A stretch of 64,000 nucleotides of DNA from Allobosea sp. LC85 (GTDB lineage Bacteria; Pseudomonadota; Alphaproteobacteria; Rhizobiales; Beijerinckiaceae), in the NCBI RefSeq assembly GCF_000735605.1, contig NZ_JPKG01000017.1, positions 124,001 to 188,000 of the forward strand, read 5' to 3'. Made by a program: the position numbers and the translations under genes. This document shows, piece after piece, positions 25,530-35,330 of this stretch. Numbering within the stretch: the stretch's first letter is position 1; each line of letters starts with the position of its first letter. A model generated the notes under the pieces. It saw nothing but the letters and a program-made list of their open reading frames with translations, did no database searches and was not told the DNA's origin.

Positions 25530-27935
25530 TCAGGCCGCCCGGGCCACAGACGCCCCGGGATGCCCGGCGACGTGGCCCTCGCGAAACTGGAAGCGCCCGA
25601 TATGCTCGGTCAGCGCACGGGTCTGTTCATCCGTCAGCGCGAGCGCGGCATTGGTCTCCTCGACCAGCGCAGCGTTCTGGTGCGCCATCGTGCCGATGCC
25701 GTCGATCTCGTTGTTGATGGCGGACACGTCGCTCGCCTGGCTCCGCGCGGTCTGCGAGATGCCGTTCATCAACCCGGAGAGATCGTTGACCGAGGACACG
25801 ATGCTTCCAAACATCGCCGAGGTCTCCTCGACGAGCCCGACACCGACCGCGACGTCGCCATGCGCGGCTTCGACCAGGCGCTTGACGTCGTTCGAGGCAT
25901 CCGCCGAACGCTTGGCGAGACTGCGCACCTCAGCCGCGACCACCGCGAAACCGCGGCCGCTATCGCCGGCCCGCGCCGCTTCCACGGCTGCGTTGAGCGC
26001 CAGCAGGTTGGTCTGGAAGGCGATCTCATCGATCATCGAGATGACTTCCGAGATCTTGTCGGACGACGCGCGGATGCGACGCATCGCGTCCAATGCCGAG
26101 GCGACGACCTTTTCGCCCTGCTGGGCGCGCTGCTCGGCGCTCTCGGCCATGCCCATGGCCTGCGAGGCTTCGTCAGCCGTCTTCTTCACGGTGCCCGCGA
26201 AGGCGCCGAGCTGATTGGTCGCCATCGAGACCGCATTGCTTTCTTCCGTCGTCCGCTCGGCGAGGTCGGTGACACCGTCGAGAATCTCGCTCGTCGCGCT
26301 GCGCACGGCCGAAACCGTATCCGAGAGACGCGCCAGCGTGCTCTCGAACTCTTCGGCGAGGCCGTTGGCGCCGTCCTTGAGCTCGGCGAAAGCGCCGTGA
26401 TAGCTGCCTTCGACACGGGTCGAGAGCTGGCCGGCCGACAGCTCGGCCAGCACTTCGCAGGTTTCCGAGAGCCCAGCCTGCACGGTTTCGAGCAGGGCGT
26501 TCACCGAACCGGCAAGCGCATTGAGCTCGGCATCGGCGAAGCTTGCCGGGACGCGCCGGCTGAAATCGCCGGCGGCCGCGGCCTCGACCACCTGGCCGAA
26601 GGCTTCGCCAAGTTCCTGCATCATCTCGCGACGGCGCTGCTGCGCCAAGGCCTCGTCCTCGATCTTCGCGGCTTCGGCAGCTCGCAGCGCCAGGGCGTTG
26701 TCGCGGAACAGCAGCACGCTGCGCGCAATGTCCGAGATCTCGTCATTGCCTCTGGTCTCGACGGTCGCGTCCAGTTGTCCGTCGGCAATGGCCCGGGTCG
26801 CCGTCCACAGTTTGTTGAGACGTCCGACGATCATCGGGCGGACATAGAAGAGCGAGAGCGCGAGCGCGATGAGCAGCGAGCCAAGGCCGATTGCGCCGAG
26901 CCACCACTTGCTGTCCTCGATCAGGTTACCGGTCGACGTGCCCGCCGAATGAGCCTCGTCGCGGGCAGCCTTGACCAGAGTGTCCACCTCGCGGCGCACC
27001 ACTTCAGCCGCTCGATTGAGATCGGACAGGCCAGCGCGGATAGCGCCCTGAGTCACGATGTCGCGGTCGCGCACATCGAACAGCCCGCTGCTGCCTTCGG
27101 CAACGTTCAGGATCGCATTGACCGAGCGCACGCGCCCTTGGTTCGGCACGATCTTCTCAGCTTCGGCGAGGCCGCTGCGGACGAGCTTGGCAATGGCCTG
27201 GAAGCGTTCGCGTGCGGTTCCGAGCTGCGAGCTGTCGCTGATCTGGGCGATCTCGCGCAGGATGCCGCCGAGTTCGCTGACATCGGCCTGCAGGCTCCGG
27301 GCCAGGTCGAAGGCCGTAAAGTCGCGGCCGGCAAGGGATTTCAGCGCCGAAGTCAGCTCATCGCCCGATAGAGTGGCCGCATTCTCGATGCCATAGGCGA
27401 GATTGAACTTCGCCTCCTCCGCCTCGGTTCCGACAGCCCTGACGAAATCCTCCCGGGCCTTGCCCAGAGTCTCGACCGCGACCTGCGCCTCGCTGCCATT
27501 GCGCAGCCTCTGCCCCGTCAGGTCGTTGAGATCGTTGATCTGCCGCGAGAGCTCATCGATCGCCTTCTGGGCCTTCGCCTTGTCCTGCCCGCGATCGGAG
27601 ATCTTGCGCAGCAGGTCAAACTGCCTGGCTTCGATCAGATCGAGCTCTCCCGTAAGCTCGGACCGTTCCTTGGCATTCTGGACTTCACTGAAGCGCGCGG
27701 CGAGCGCGGTGGATTTCGTCGCCGCTTGCGAGAGTTCGAGTGCCAGTTCGACCACCGGCATCTTGTTCTCGATCATGTCGTTGACCGTCTGGTTCACCCG
27801 GCCATAGGAAAACCAGGCGACCGAAGATGCCACGATCGTCAATACGGTCAGAATGCCGAGCGCCGCATAGATGCGCGCGGCAATGCCGACGCGCAGCGGC
27901 GTGCGCTGCCGCGTGGGCTTCTTGACCTTCTTCAT
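25530..27935 (-). CDS. Methyl-accepting chemotaxis protein
   Basis: An 801-residue inner-membrane chemoreceptor. After a basic N-terminus there is one helix ([20 protein letters not shown]), a helical periplasmic sensor domain to about residue 345, a second helix ([20 protein letters not shown]), a HAMP domain, a second HAMP-like stretch, and the signalling domain. The hairpin tip reads [20 protein letters not shown] then [19 protein letters not shown]. Ligand is unknown. No che genes are nearby, so it is an orphan receptor. The C-terminus has no CheR-docking pentapeptide that I recognise. Confidence 0.95.
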   Translation of the reverse strand: MKKVKKPTRQRTPLRVGIAARIYAALGILTVLTIVASSVAWFSYGRVNQTVNDMIENKMPVVELALELSQAATKSTALAARFSEVQNAKERSELTGELDLIEARQFDLLRKISDRGQDKAKAQKAIDELSRQINDLNDLTGQRLRNGSEAQVAVETLGKAREDFVRAVGTEAEEAKFNLAYGIENAATLSGDELTSALKSLAGRDFTAFDLARSLQADVSELGGILREIAQISDSSQLGTARERFQAIAKLVRSGLAEAEKIVPNQGRVRSVNAILNVAEGSSGLFDVRDRDIVTQGAIRAGLSDLNRAAEVVRREVDTLVKAARDEAHSAGTSTGNLIEDSKWWLGAIGLGSLLIALALSLFYVRPMIVGRLNKLWTATRAIADGQLDATVETRGNDEISDIARSVLLFRDNALALRAAEAAKIEDEALAQQRRREMMQELGEAFGQVVEAAAAGDFSRRVPASFADAELNALAGSVNALLETVQAGLSETCEVLAELSAGQLSTRVEGSYHGAFAELKDGANGLAEEFESTLARLSDTVSAVRSATSEILDGVTDLAERTTEESNAVSMATNQLGAFAGTVKKTADEASQAMGMAESAEQRAQQGEKVVASALDAMRRIRASSDKISEVISMIDEIAFQTNLLALNAAVEAARAGDSGRGFAVVAAEVRSLAKRSADASNDVKRLVEAAHGDVAVGVGLVEETSAMFGSIVSSVNDLSGLMNGISQTARSQASDVSAINNEIDGIGTMAHQNAALVEETNAALALTDEQTRALTEHIGRFQFREGHVAGHPGASVARAA

Positions 27936-28212
27936 AGTCGTTCTCCGGAATGCATGCAGCGCGCGACGGCGGGGCCTCAGGAAGGAAACCGCGACGCAGA
28001 CAGCGGGGCCCGGCAGGAGCCTCGTCGGTCAGGCATGAACAGTTCCCCAGCTCTCTTTAGGTCAGCCCTTAGAGTTAGGCTTCTTGAGCCCTAAGATCGG
28101 GGACATGCGCTTAAAAAACGCTTAAGTGAGCGCCCTGTTCTGAATCGCCCGACGGAGCGGCCGCTTCAGATTGCGTTAACCTTTGCCGGAGGATGGTTTG
28201 CATTGAGCCGGC

Positions 28213-29478
28213 CTAGTGCGTCAGGGTCGGCGTCTTTGTCTTGGTTGCGATTGCGAGGGCAAGCTTCTTGACGAGTTGCGTATTGCCTTCGGTCAGCGTG
28301 CCTCCCTGAAAGAAACCGGCCCAATTCTTCACCGGCAACCAGTTCGGCGTGCCGGAATTGCCGAAGAAGACCAGCAGCTTGTTTTCCTGATCCATCTTGA
28401 CGCTGGAATTCCATTTGTAAGTGAGGCCAGGCGCGGACGGCGGCGTGCCGGTCCAGGTCCGCGGCATGATATCAGCGGCTGGGTAATCGGGATTCTTCAG
28501 GGATTGGCTGTGGGACGGAGGATGCGCATCAGCATCGGTCCAGACAGCAATGACGTTGAATGACGCCGTGATCACCTGGCCCGCGCTCGCTCCGCCGACC
28601 ACGGTCGCACCCGCCTTGATCCAGCTGGAGTTCATGCCCTCATTGACGCATTCAAGGCCCGATTCCGGCAAGTCGCCACCGCCGGTAGCCCTTTCAGGCG
28701 AGACGAAGGTCGAGAAGAGCGTCGCTTGATCGGGCAGCCTCCAGAATTCGCCCACTTTCATGGGAGGCCGGTCGCCATAATCTCGCGGGTCGCTCTTCCA
28801 GCCGCTATTGCCCCCAAAATCACGGTAGAAAATGGGCTTCACCCGCATCGACTCGAAGGGATCGATCTGCTTCGCCTTCAACTCATCGTTGAGGTTCTTC
28901 TCGAAGTACAGGGCAGCGTTCTTCACTGCATTGAGTGTGTACTGCATGGACCCGGTCGCGTCGATGCACATCACCAGATCGAGGTGACGCACCTGCGGCC
29001 TTGCAATGAGTGCCTTCGCCGTGCTCGCGATCCTGGTCGAGGATCCTCCGATAAAGTTGCCGAACATCGTCTTGACGTCCGCGCTGGCATCCCCTTTCAC
29101 CGATGCAGCGCCGTCGACGATGGCAAAGCTCGAGATGACGGCCGTTCCGGGAAAGCCCGGCGGCAGGGCCGCTGCAAGGTAGCGGTTCGCGGCGGCAATC
29201 CGCTCGCTGTCGCTTTCATTCAATTTGGCTGCGGCCAGAACGGCCGAGTCGAGCGCGCTTTGCAGGTCGACGCGGGCATTCTGAGCCTGCGACGTATCGA
29301 CCAGAATGCCGATGAGTGCGATCAGCGGCACCAGCATGATCGCGAAGATCATGGCAACGGCACCGCGTTCGTCACCGCGCAGTTGCGACGACAAAAGGCT
29401 CAGTTTGCGGAGACGAAGAACGACCGAGCGATGCATGGCGATGGTTGTCCAATGGAATTTGCCCCATGGAAGAACCAT
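28213..29478 (-). CDS. TadG-like Flp pilus-type protein with VWA domain
   Basis: A 421-residue membrane-anchored protein. Residues about 35-75 match the TadE/TadG N-terminus: RGDERGAVAMIFAIMLVPLI, a single helix, then DTSQAQNARVDLQSALDSAV. A von Willebrand A-like domain begins at LDLVMCIDATGSMQYTLNAV; DATGSM is a MIDAS-type D-x-T-x-S variant. Tad proteins of this class help assemble Flp pili, but no other tad genes are in the window. ATG 29478 has AGGGGCAG upstream; the in-frame ATG at 29436 is an alternative that shortens the tail by 14 residues. Confidence 0.85.
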   Translation of the reverse strand: MVLPWGKFHWTTIAMHRSVVLRLRKLSLLSSQLRGDERGAVAMIFAIMLVPLIALIGILVDTSQAQNARVDLQSALDSAVLAAAKLNESDSERIAAANRYLAAALPPGFPGTAVISSFAIVDGAASVKGDASADVKTMFGNFIGGSSTRIASTAKALIARPQVRHLDLVMCIDATGSMQYTLNAVKNAALYFEKNLNDELKAKQIDPFESMRVKPIFYRDFGGNSGWKSDPRDYGDRPPMKVGEFWRLPDQATLFSTFVSPERATGGGDLPESGLECVNEGMNSSWIKAGATVVGGASAGQVITASFNVIAVWTDADAHPPSHSQSLKNPDYPAADIMPRTWTGTPPSAPGLTYKWNSSVKMDQENKLLVFFGNSGTPNWLPVKNWAGFFQGGTLTEGNTQLVKKLALAIATKTKTPTLTH

Positions 29479-29574
29479 CTGCCCCTGTCACAATCGTTAA
29501 TGCGTTTCTTCAACCTCTCGGCGCAGTGAAGAATCCTTTAGCGAGATCGCAGGAACTCAACAGCGATCTCGCAC

Positions 29575-29985
29575 TCATGTGCCGGGAAGGGGCGGCACCG
29601 GGCGGGGGCGGCCCTCCTCGTCGATCGCGACGAACGTAAAGGTCGCATCCGTGACCTTCTCGTGCAGGGTGGTCCGGAAGCGCTTCGCCCAGGCCTCGAC
29701 ATGGATCTTCATCGAGGTCCGGCCGACGGATTCGACGTGGGTGTAGACGCTCAGCACATCACCGACCTTGACCGGCCGGATAAAGGTCATGGCTTCGACC
29801 GCAATCGTCACCACCCTGCCCTGTGCCCGATCGACACCGGCGATTCCGCCGGCCGAATCCATCCGAGACATCACCCAGCCGCCGAAGATGTCGCCATTGG
29901 CATTGGTATCGGCCGGCATTGCGATGGTGCGAACCGTCAAATTGCCCAGCGGCTCCTCTTCCGGCTTTAGGCCTGGCTCAATCAT
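29575..29985 (-). CDS. Hotdog-fold acyl-CoA thioesterase (YciA-like)
   Basis: A 136-residue thioesterase. NANGDIFGGWVMSRMDSAGG is the catalytic segment of YciA-type hexameric acyl-CoA hydrolases. It is followed by RVVTIAVEAMTFIRPVKVGD and SVGRTSMKIHVEAWAKR. The ATG at 29985 has GAGGAAGGAG nine bases upstream, an excellent ribosome site, and matches family length. The same frame stays open 54 codons further upstream (to 30147) and would encode a hydrophobic helix; that extension is treated as non-coding here. Likely role is cytoplasmic acyl-CoA turnover. Confidence 0.88.
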   Translation of the reverse strand: MIEPGLKPEEEPLGNLTVRTIAMPADTNANGDIFGGWVMSRMDSAGGIAGVDRAQGRVVTIAVEAMTFIRPVKVGDVLSVYTHVESVGRTSMKIHVEAWAKRFRTTLHEKVTDATFTFVAIDEEGRPRPVPPLPGT

Positions 29986-30240
29986 CTCTGCTCCTTCCTC
30001 TTCGACATGGAAGGAATGGAGCACACGATGCAGCATCGGCGCCAGCACGAAGCCTGTGGCGATCACCACGAACTGCCCCGAGACAATCGCGCAGGAGCCG
30101 GCAAGGATCTTTCCGACATCGCTCTTGAGTGGATCGACCTGCCCCATGCCGGAGAGGATCCTCGCGGCGTTGACTGGCCATTGATCGCAGAGGCACCGAT
30201 CCTCGCTCCTGCGCTATGATCAGCTATTCAGGAGGACGCC

Positions 30241-30663
30241 ATGACAAGACCGCCGGCCATGATTTGCATCTCGCTGCGCTATGCCGATGCTCCGCGCATG
30301 TTTGACTGGCTGATCGAGGCCTTCGGCTTCGAGAAGCACGCGGCCTATTACTCTGACGACGGCAAAACCCTGCTCCATGGCGAGCTTCGCATGGGCGAGA
30401 GCTTCGTGATGCTCGGCTCGGCTGACAACAATCCCTTCGGCAAGCTGGTCTCACGCCCGGCTGAGCTCGGCGGCACCACAGCCTCGCCCTATATCGCAAC
30501 GAACGATATCGATGCCCGCTGCGAGCGCGCCCGCAAGGCCGGCGCGGAAATCTGCCTGGAGCCGACCGACCAGCCCTATGGCAGCCGTGACTTCATTTGC
30601 AAGGATCCGGAAGGCCACGTCTGGTGTTTCGGCACCTATCGGCCGGGGCCGACGGCGGGATGA
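30241..30663 (+). CDS. VOC-family (glyoxalase/bleomycin-resistance fold) protein
   Basis: A 140-residue VOC protein. The N-terminal beta-alpha-beta module has ISLRYADAPRMFDWLIEAFG, and the C-terminal one has SPYIATNDIDARCERARKAG and then FICKDPEGHVWCFGTYRP. The D-P-E/D-G-H motif near the end is typical of the PhnB/YycE-like group. Start has AGGAGG nine bases upstream. It is divergent from the thioesterase and converges end to end with the MFS gene. Substrate unknown. Confidence 0.85.
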   Translation: MTRPPAMICISLRYADAPRMFDWLIEAFGFEKHAAYYSDDGKTLLHGELRMGESFVMLGSADNNPFGKLVSRPAELGGTTASPYIATNDIDARCERARKAGAEICLEPTDQPYGSRDFICKDPEGHVWCFGTYRPGPTAG

Positions 30664-31887
30664 TCAGGCTGCTTGCAGCCGCGGCCTTGCCCGCAGCATC
30701 AGCCAGGAGACCACGGCAAGATTGATCAGGTTCCAGGCAAGTCCATTGAGGAAGGCCACCCTGTAGGAGGCAAAGAGGTCGTAGATCAGCCCGGAGATAT
30801 AGCCGCCAAAGGCCATGCCGAGAATCGTCGCCGACATCACGATACCGATCCGCACCCCCGCCTCCTTCGCCGGCAGGTACTCGCGGATGATCACCGCGTA
30901 CATCGGCACGATGCCGCCTTGGAACAGGCCAAAGATACCGGTGACGATGTAGAGCGAGGTCAGCCCGTCGAAGAAGAGATAGAGGAAGAGCGCAACCCCC
31001 TGCATCACCGAGCCAAGCGCCAGGGTTGCCGCTCCGCCGATCCGGTCGGAGACGAAGCCGGAACCGATGCGACTGATGATGCCGAGCAGCAGCATCAGCG
31101 AAAGCATCTCGGCGCCACGGGCGACGCCGTAACCAAGGTCGCCGCAATAAGCGACGATATGCACCTGCGGCATCGACATCGCGACGCAGCAGGCGAAGCC
31201 GGCGACCGAAAGCAGCAGTTGCAGTTGGTTCGCCGAAAGGCCGAGATCGCCGCGTGCGCCGGCGCTCGAGGCCTCGGCCGCCGCCAGCGTTTCGGCAGCC
31301 GGGCGCCTGCGGAAGAACAGGGAAAGCGGCACAAGCACAACCAGCGCCGTCAGGCCGATGGCGAAATGCGTGGCGCGCCAGCCATGGTTCTGCAGTCCCC
31401 AGGTAATCACCTGCGGCCAGATCACGCCCGCGAGATAGCTGCCGGATGCACCGAAGACCACAGCGAGCCCACGATGCTTGCGGAACCAGTGCGAGAGATC
31501 GGCGATCAGAGGCGAGAACCCCGCCGCACCACCGATCCCGATCAGCAGTCCGTGAGCGAGCGCAAACTGCCAGAGCGTGCCGGCAAGCCCCGCAAGCATA
31601 TAGCCCGCACCGAGAAAGAGCCCACCCATCACGATCGGAACGACGATGCCGTAACGATCGGCGATCCGGCCCATCAGGATATTGCCGAAGCCGAAACCGA
31701 GCATGACGGCGGTATAGGGCAGCGAAGCACCCGCTCGCGCTGTGCCGAATTCGGCTTGAACGGAGGGAAGCACGACGACCACCGACCACGTGCCGACGCA
31801 GGCGACAGTGCCGACGAGCAGCGCCATCGCCAGCCGCAGCCAGGCATAGGAGGAATCAGGCGCGTAGCGCTCGTGCTGGGAAGACAT
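30664..31887 (-). CDS. MFS transporter (oxalate/formate-antiporter-like)
   Basis: A 407-residue twelve-helix MFS protein. The inter-helix signature GRIADRYGIVVPIVMGG follows helix 2, and the second half repeats it as GFVSDRIGGAATLALGS. ATG 31887 has GAGGAAAC upstream and gives the usual short cytoplasmic N-tail; the longer frame is spurious. It follows, on the same strand, an aldehyde dehydrogenase and a TPP-enzyme gene 204 bases upstream and may carry the carboxylate substrate of that unit. The OFA assignment is by overall pattern only. Confidence 0.85.
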   Translation of the reverse strand: MSSQHERYAPDSSYAWLRLAMALLVGTVACVGTWSVVVVLPSVQAEFGTARAGASLPYTAVMLGFGFGNILMGRIADRYGIVVPIVMGGLFLGAGYMLAGLAGTLWQFALAHGLLIGIGGAAGFSPLIADLSHWFRKHRGLAVVFGASGSYLAGVIWPQVITWGLQNHGWRATHFAIGLTALVVLVPLSLFFRRRPAAETLAAAEASSAGARGDLGLSANQLQLLLSVAGFACCVAMSMPQVHIVAYCGDLGYGVARGAEMLSLMLLLGIISRIGSGFVSDRIGGAATLALGSVMQGVALFLYLFFDGLTSLYIVTGIFGLFQGGIVPMYAVIIREYLPAKEAGVRIGIVMSATILGMAFGGYISGLIYDLFASYRVAFLNGLAWNLINLAVVSWLMLRARPRLQAA

Positions 31888-32091
31888 GTTTCCTCGCCGG
31901 CCGGTTTCGGAGAACGGCTCTCTTATGACGCGGCGATGATTAGGCGCGGCGAACCAACGCGGCAAGCGCGCCGGCTGCAGTGGGCCACGGCGTCCGCAGC
32001 GCGACACGGCGGTCCCGGCATTCCACGAGCGGAACACGGGCGGGGTGCCAAATCCTCAGCCCGCGAGACTTCGGTTCGCCCGCGGTTCAGT

Positions 32092-33474
32092 CTAGGGACG
32101 CCGCATCATGATCATCTTCTCCTGCGCCATTTCGCGCATGGTGAAGGGAATGCCGCCAATGCCGTAGCCGGACTCGCGCCGGCCCGCGAACGGCATCCAG
32201 TCCGTCCGGAAAGCCGTGGGGTCGTTGATCATCACGGCGGAGGCGTCGAGACGGTCCGCGGCCCGCATCGCGACATCGATATCCTGCGCGAAGACGCTGG
32301 CCTGGAACGCGACCGGGAGCGAGTTCGCCTGTGCGATCGCGTCATCGAGCCGCCGGTAGCGATAGACACAGGTCACGGGCCCGAAGACCTCTTCGCGCGA
32401 GACCCTTGCCTCGGCCGACGGGTCAAGCAGCACCGTCGGTTGCAAGGTCGTCTCCGAAATCCGGCCGCCGCCGACCGCCAGCTTCGCCCCACCGCTGACA
32501 GCCTCCTCGACCCATGAGGCGATCCGGTCGGCCTCGCGTGGATGAATCAGCGGCCCGACCTCGGTATCGGCAAGCGTCGGATCTCCGACACGCAGCGTCG
32601 TCACCCGCGCGACAAGGCGTTCGGTGAAGGTCGCAGCGATGTCCTCATGCACGAAGATACGCTGCGTCGACACGCAGACCTGCCCCGCATGATAGTAGCC
32701 GCCCTTGACCATCGGCTCGATGATCCGGTCGAGATCGGCGCTACGATCGACGATCGCAGGTGCCGCCCCACCATGCTCCAGCGCCGAGCGTGCGCCATGG
32801 GCAAGATTGCTGTGCAGATACCAGCCGACCTTTGCCGAGCCTATGAAGCTCAGGAAGCCGATGCGCCGGTCGGTCGCCAATTTCTCGGCGAGGGTGTTGC
32901 TCTCCGGAATGAAGCTCTGGCACCAGGCCTCAGGCAGGCCAGCCTCGTGAACGAGGGCGACGAAGTCGCGGCAGGAAAGCGGCGTCGGGCCGGCCGGCTT
33001 GATGATCACCGGGCAGCCGACGGCGATCGCCGGAGCGACCTGATGCACGATCAGGTTAAGCGGATGGTTGAAGGCAGAGATCGCAGCGACGATCCCGATC
33101 GGTTCCTTGGTCGTAAAAGCCCAGCGGCCCGCTCCCGCCGCCGAGAGGCCCATCGGAATCTCGCGCCCGGCAAAATTCCGCAGCTCGTCGGCAGCATTGT
33201 GCACGCCGTCGATTGCACGATTAGTTTCGACGATCGCGTCCGGCAGGGGCTTGCCGCCTTCGCGTGCGATCTGCCTGGCAAAATGATCGCGCCGGGCTTC
33301 GATCAGTCCGGCCAATCGCCGCAGAATCGCGATGCGCTCATAGGGCTTCAGCCAGCCATCCCGATCCCGGAACACGCGTTCGGCCGCCTGCAGCTTGGCT
33401 TCAAGCGCAGCAGCGTCATCGGTCTCGATCTCGGCGATCGGAGCACGATCAAAGGCTTGAACAACCTGCAGCAT
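32092..33474 (-). CDS. NAD(P)-dependent aldehyde dehydrogenase
   Basis: A 460-residue aldehyde dehydrogenase. The catalytic Cys is in KGGYYHAGQVCVSTQRI and the general base Glu in ALEHGGAAPAIV. Cofactor-binding segments are SAFNHPLNLIVHQVAPAIA and IIKPAGPTPLS, and the late EEVFGPV motif is present. It starts 14 bases after the acetolactate-synthase-like gene, so the two are co-transcribed. The aldehyde is unknown; context suggests a product or precursor of the TPP enzyme. Confidence 0.92.
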   Translation of the reverse strand: MLQVVQAFDRAPIAEIETDDAAALEAKLQAAERVFRDRDGWLKPYERIAILRRLAGLIEARRDHFARQIAREGGKPLPDAIVETNRAIDGVHNAADELRNFAGREIPMGLSAAGAGRWAFTTKEPIGIVAAISAFNHPLNLIVHQVAPAIAVGCPVIIKPAGPTPLSCRDFVALVHEAGLPEAWCQSFIPESNTLAEKLATDRRIGFLSFIGSAKVGWYLHSNLAHGARSALEHGGAAPAIVDRSADLDRIIEPMVKGGYYHAGQVCVSTQRIFVHEDIAATFTERLVARVTTLRVGDPTLADTEVGPLIHPREADRIASWVEEAVSGGAKLAVGGGRISETTLQPTVLLDPSAEARVSREEVFGPVTCVYRYRRLDDAIAQANSLPVAFQASVFAQDIDVAMRAADRLDASAVMINDPTAFRTDWMPFAGRRESGYGIGGIPFTMREMAQEKMIMMRRP

Positions 33475-33488
33475 CGTCGCTCTCCCGT

Positions 33489-35144
33489 TCAGGCCAGCTC
33501 GATATCAGGCGTGCGGTTGCGCAGTTCGTCCACAAGAACACGCGTATTCTCGGAATAGTCGATCGGCACCTCGACGAGATGAACGCCGCCGCCTGCGAAC
33601 GCAGCTTCCAGCGTTGGAGCGAGTTCCTCCGCCGCGGTCACGCGCGCCCCCTTGGCGCCATAGGCCTCGGCATAACGGACGAAATCCGGATTGCCGAAGG
33701 TCAGGCCGAAATCCGGGAAATTATCGACCGCCTGCTTCCACCGGATCATGCCATAGGCATTGTCGTTCAGGATGACGACGACGAGATTGAGGCCGAGCCG
33801 GACGGCGGTCTCCATCTCCTGCGAGTTCATCATGAAACCGCCATCGCCACAGACGGCCATGACGCGGCGTTCGGGATACAGCATCGCCGCCATCATCGCC
33901 GAGGGCAGCCCTGCCCCCATCGTTGCGAGCGCATTGTCGAGCAGCAGCGTGTTGGCGACATGGGTGCGGTAATTCCGGGCGAACCAGATCTTGTACATGC
34001 CGTTGTCGAGGCAGACGATGCCATCCTCCGGCATCACCTGGCGCACGTCATGGACGATGCGCTGCGGCGTGATCGGAAAACGGTCTTCGTCGGCACGGTC
34101 ATTGATCCGCGCCAGGATCCTTTGGCGCAGGTCGAGCAGCGACACATCGGGATCGAGCTTGCCGCCGAGCCGCTCGGCGAGCTGCGTCACGGTCGCGCCG
34201 ATATCCCCGATCACCTCGGCGTCAGGGTGGTAGACCTGCTCCACATTGGCGGACTGATAGCCGATATGGATCACCTTCGGGCCGCCGGCACTCTGCATCA
34301 GGAAGGGCGGCTTCTCGACCGTGTCGTGGCCGATCGAAATGATCAGATCAGCCCGGTTCACGGCTTCATGGACATAGTCGCGTTCGGAGAGGGCCGCGGT
34401 CCCCATATAGAGGTTCGAGCCGCCGGTGACGGCGCCCTTGCCCATCTGGGTGTTGAAGAAGGGCAGCCTGGTGCGCCGCACGAAGGCCGAGAGCGCCTCG
34501 ACGAGACGCGGGCGATTGCCGGCAGCACCGATCATGACCAGCGGCCTCCTTGCCGCCAGGATCATTTCCGCCGCGCGATCGAGCGCCGCGGTCTGTGCAA
34601 CCGGCCGCTCGAGCGGATGAACCGGGATGACGGGAATGTCGTCGATCTCCTCGGCGGCGACATCCTCAGGCAGCTCGAGATGCACCGGCCCCGGCCGTTC
34701 TTCCATCGCAACACGGAAGGCGTCGCGCACGGCAGCCGGAATGCTGGCGGCGCTGACGATCTGCCGTGTCATCTTGGTCAACGGCTTCATCGAGGCGACG
34801 ACATCGACGATCTGGAAGCGCGCCTGCTTGGCGGTCATGATCGCCTTCTGGCCGGTGATCAGGATCATCGGCATGGCGCCGAGATGGGCATAGGCCGCGC
34901 CGGTCGAAAAGTTCAGGGCGCCCGGTCCGAGGGTCGCGATGCAGACGCCCGGTCGGCCCGTCAGCCGGCCATGCGTCGCCGCCATGAAGGCTGCAGCCTG
35001 CTCATGCCGCGTCAGGACGAGCTTGATGCCGGAATTGCGGAGGGACTCGACGACATCGAGATTCTCCTCGCCGGGCACGCCGAAGATGCAGTCAACGCCC
35101 TCATTCTCGAGCGCCGCTACCAGGAGGTCGGACCCCTTCATCAT
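33489..35144 (-). CDS. TPP-dependent acetolactate-synthase-family enzyme (large subunit type)
   Basis: A 551-residue TPP enzyme. The activating Glu is in VLTRHEQAAAFMAATHGR. The pyrimidine domain has GPGALNFSTGAAYAH, the central FAD-like domain is present, and the TPP/Mg motif runs from VCGDGGFMMNSQEMETAVRL to ILNDNAYGMIRWKQ. Length and pattern fit catabolic acetolactate synthases or related carboligases/decarboxylases. There is no small regulatory subunit next to it, unlike ilvBH, and the partner is an aldehyde dehydrogenase, so a catabolic role is more likely than branched-chain biosynthesis. ATG 35144 is preferred over GTG 35147. Confidence 0.88.
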   Translation of the reverse strand: MMKGSDLLVAALENEGVDCIFGVPGEENLDVVESLRNSGIKLVLTRHEQAAAFMAATHGRLTGRPGVCIATLGPGALNFSTGAAYAHLGAMPMILITGQKAIMTAKQARFQIVDVVASMKPLTKMTRQIVSAASIPAAVRDAFRVAMEERPGPVHLELPEDVAAEEIDDIPVIPVHPLERPVAQTAALDRAAEMILAARRPLVMIGAAGNRPRLVEALSAFVRRTRLPFFNTQMGKGAVTGGSNLYMGTAALSERDYVHEAVNRADLIISIGHDTVEKPPFLMQSAGGPKVIHIGYQSANVEQVYHPDAEVIGDIGATVTQLAERLGGKLDPDVSLLDLRQRILARINDRADEDRFPITPQRIVHDVRQVMPEDGIVCLDNGMYKIWFARNYRTHVANTLLLDNALATMGAGLPSAMMAAMLYPERRVMAVCGDGGFMMNSQEMETAVRLGLNLVVVILNDNAYGMIRWKQAVDNFPDFGLTFGNPDFVRYAEAYGAKGARVTAAEELAPTLEAAFAGGGVHLVEVPIDYSENTRVLVDELRNRTPDIELA

Positions 35145-35330
35145 CACTCGCTGCCTTTCACAAGAGCACTGCCCCGAGAGCAGAGGCTAGAGCGCCGCAG
35201 CTCGAAGGGAAAGCGTCATCAATGATGGCCGTTCTGTAGGGCTCACCTTGCGGAACTGCTGCAGGCGGCAGGCGCGTGCAAGCAGCAGGTCGTGCGGCCA
35301 TAGCCGCCTCGAAAGAGCATGCGAAGCCGC

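Noticed and set aside
25395..27371. Plus-strand open frame of 658 codons starting in the tRNA region
   Set aside because: Antisense to the chemoreceptor gene.
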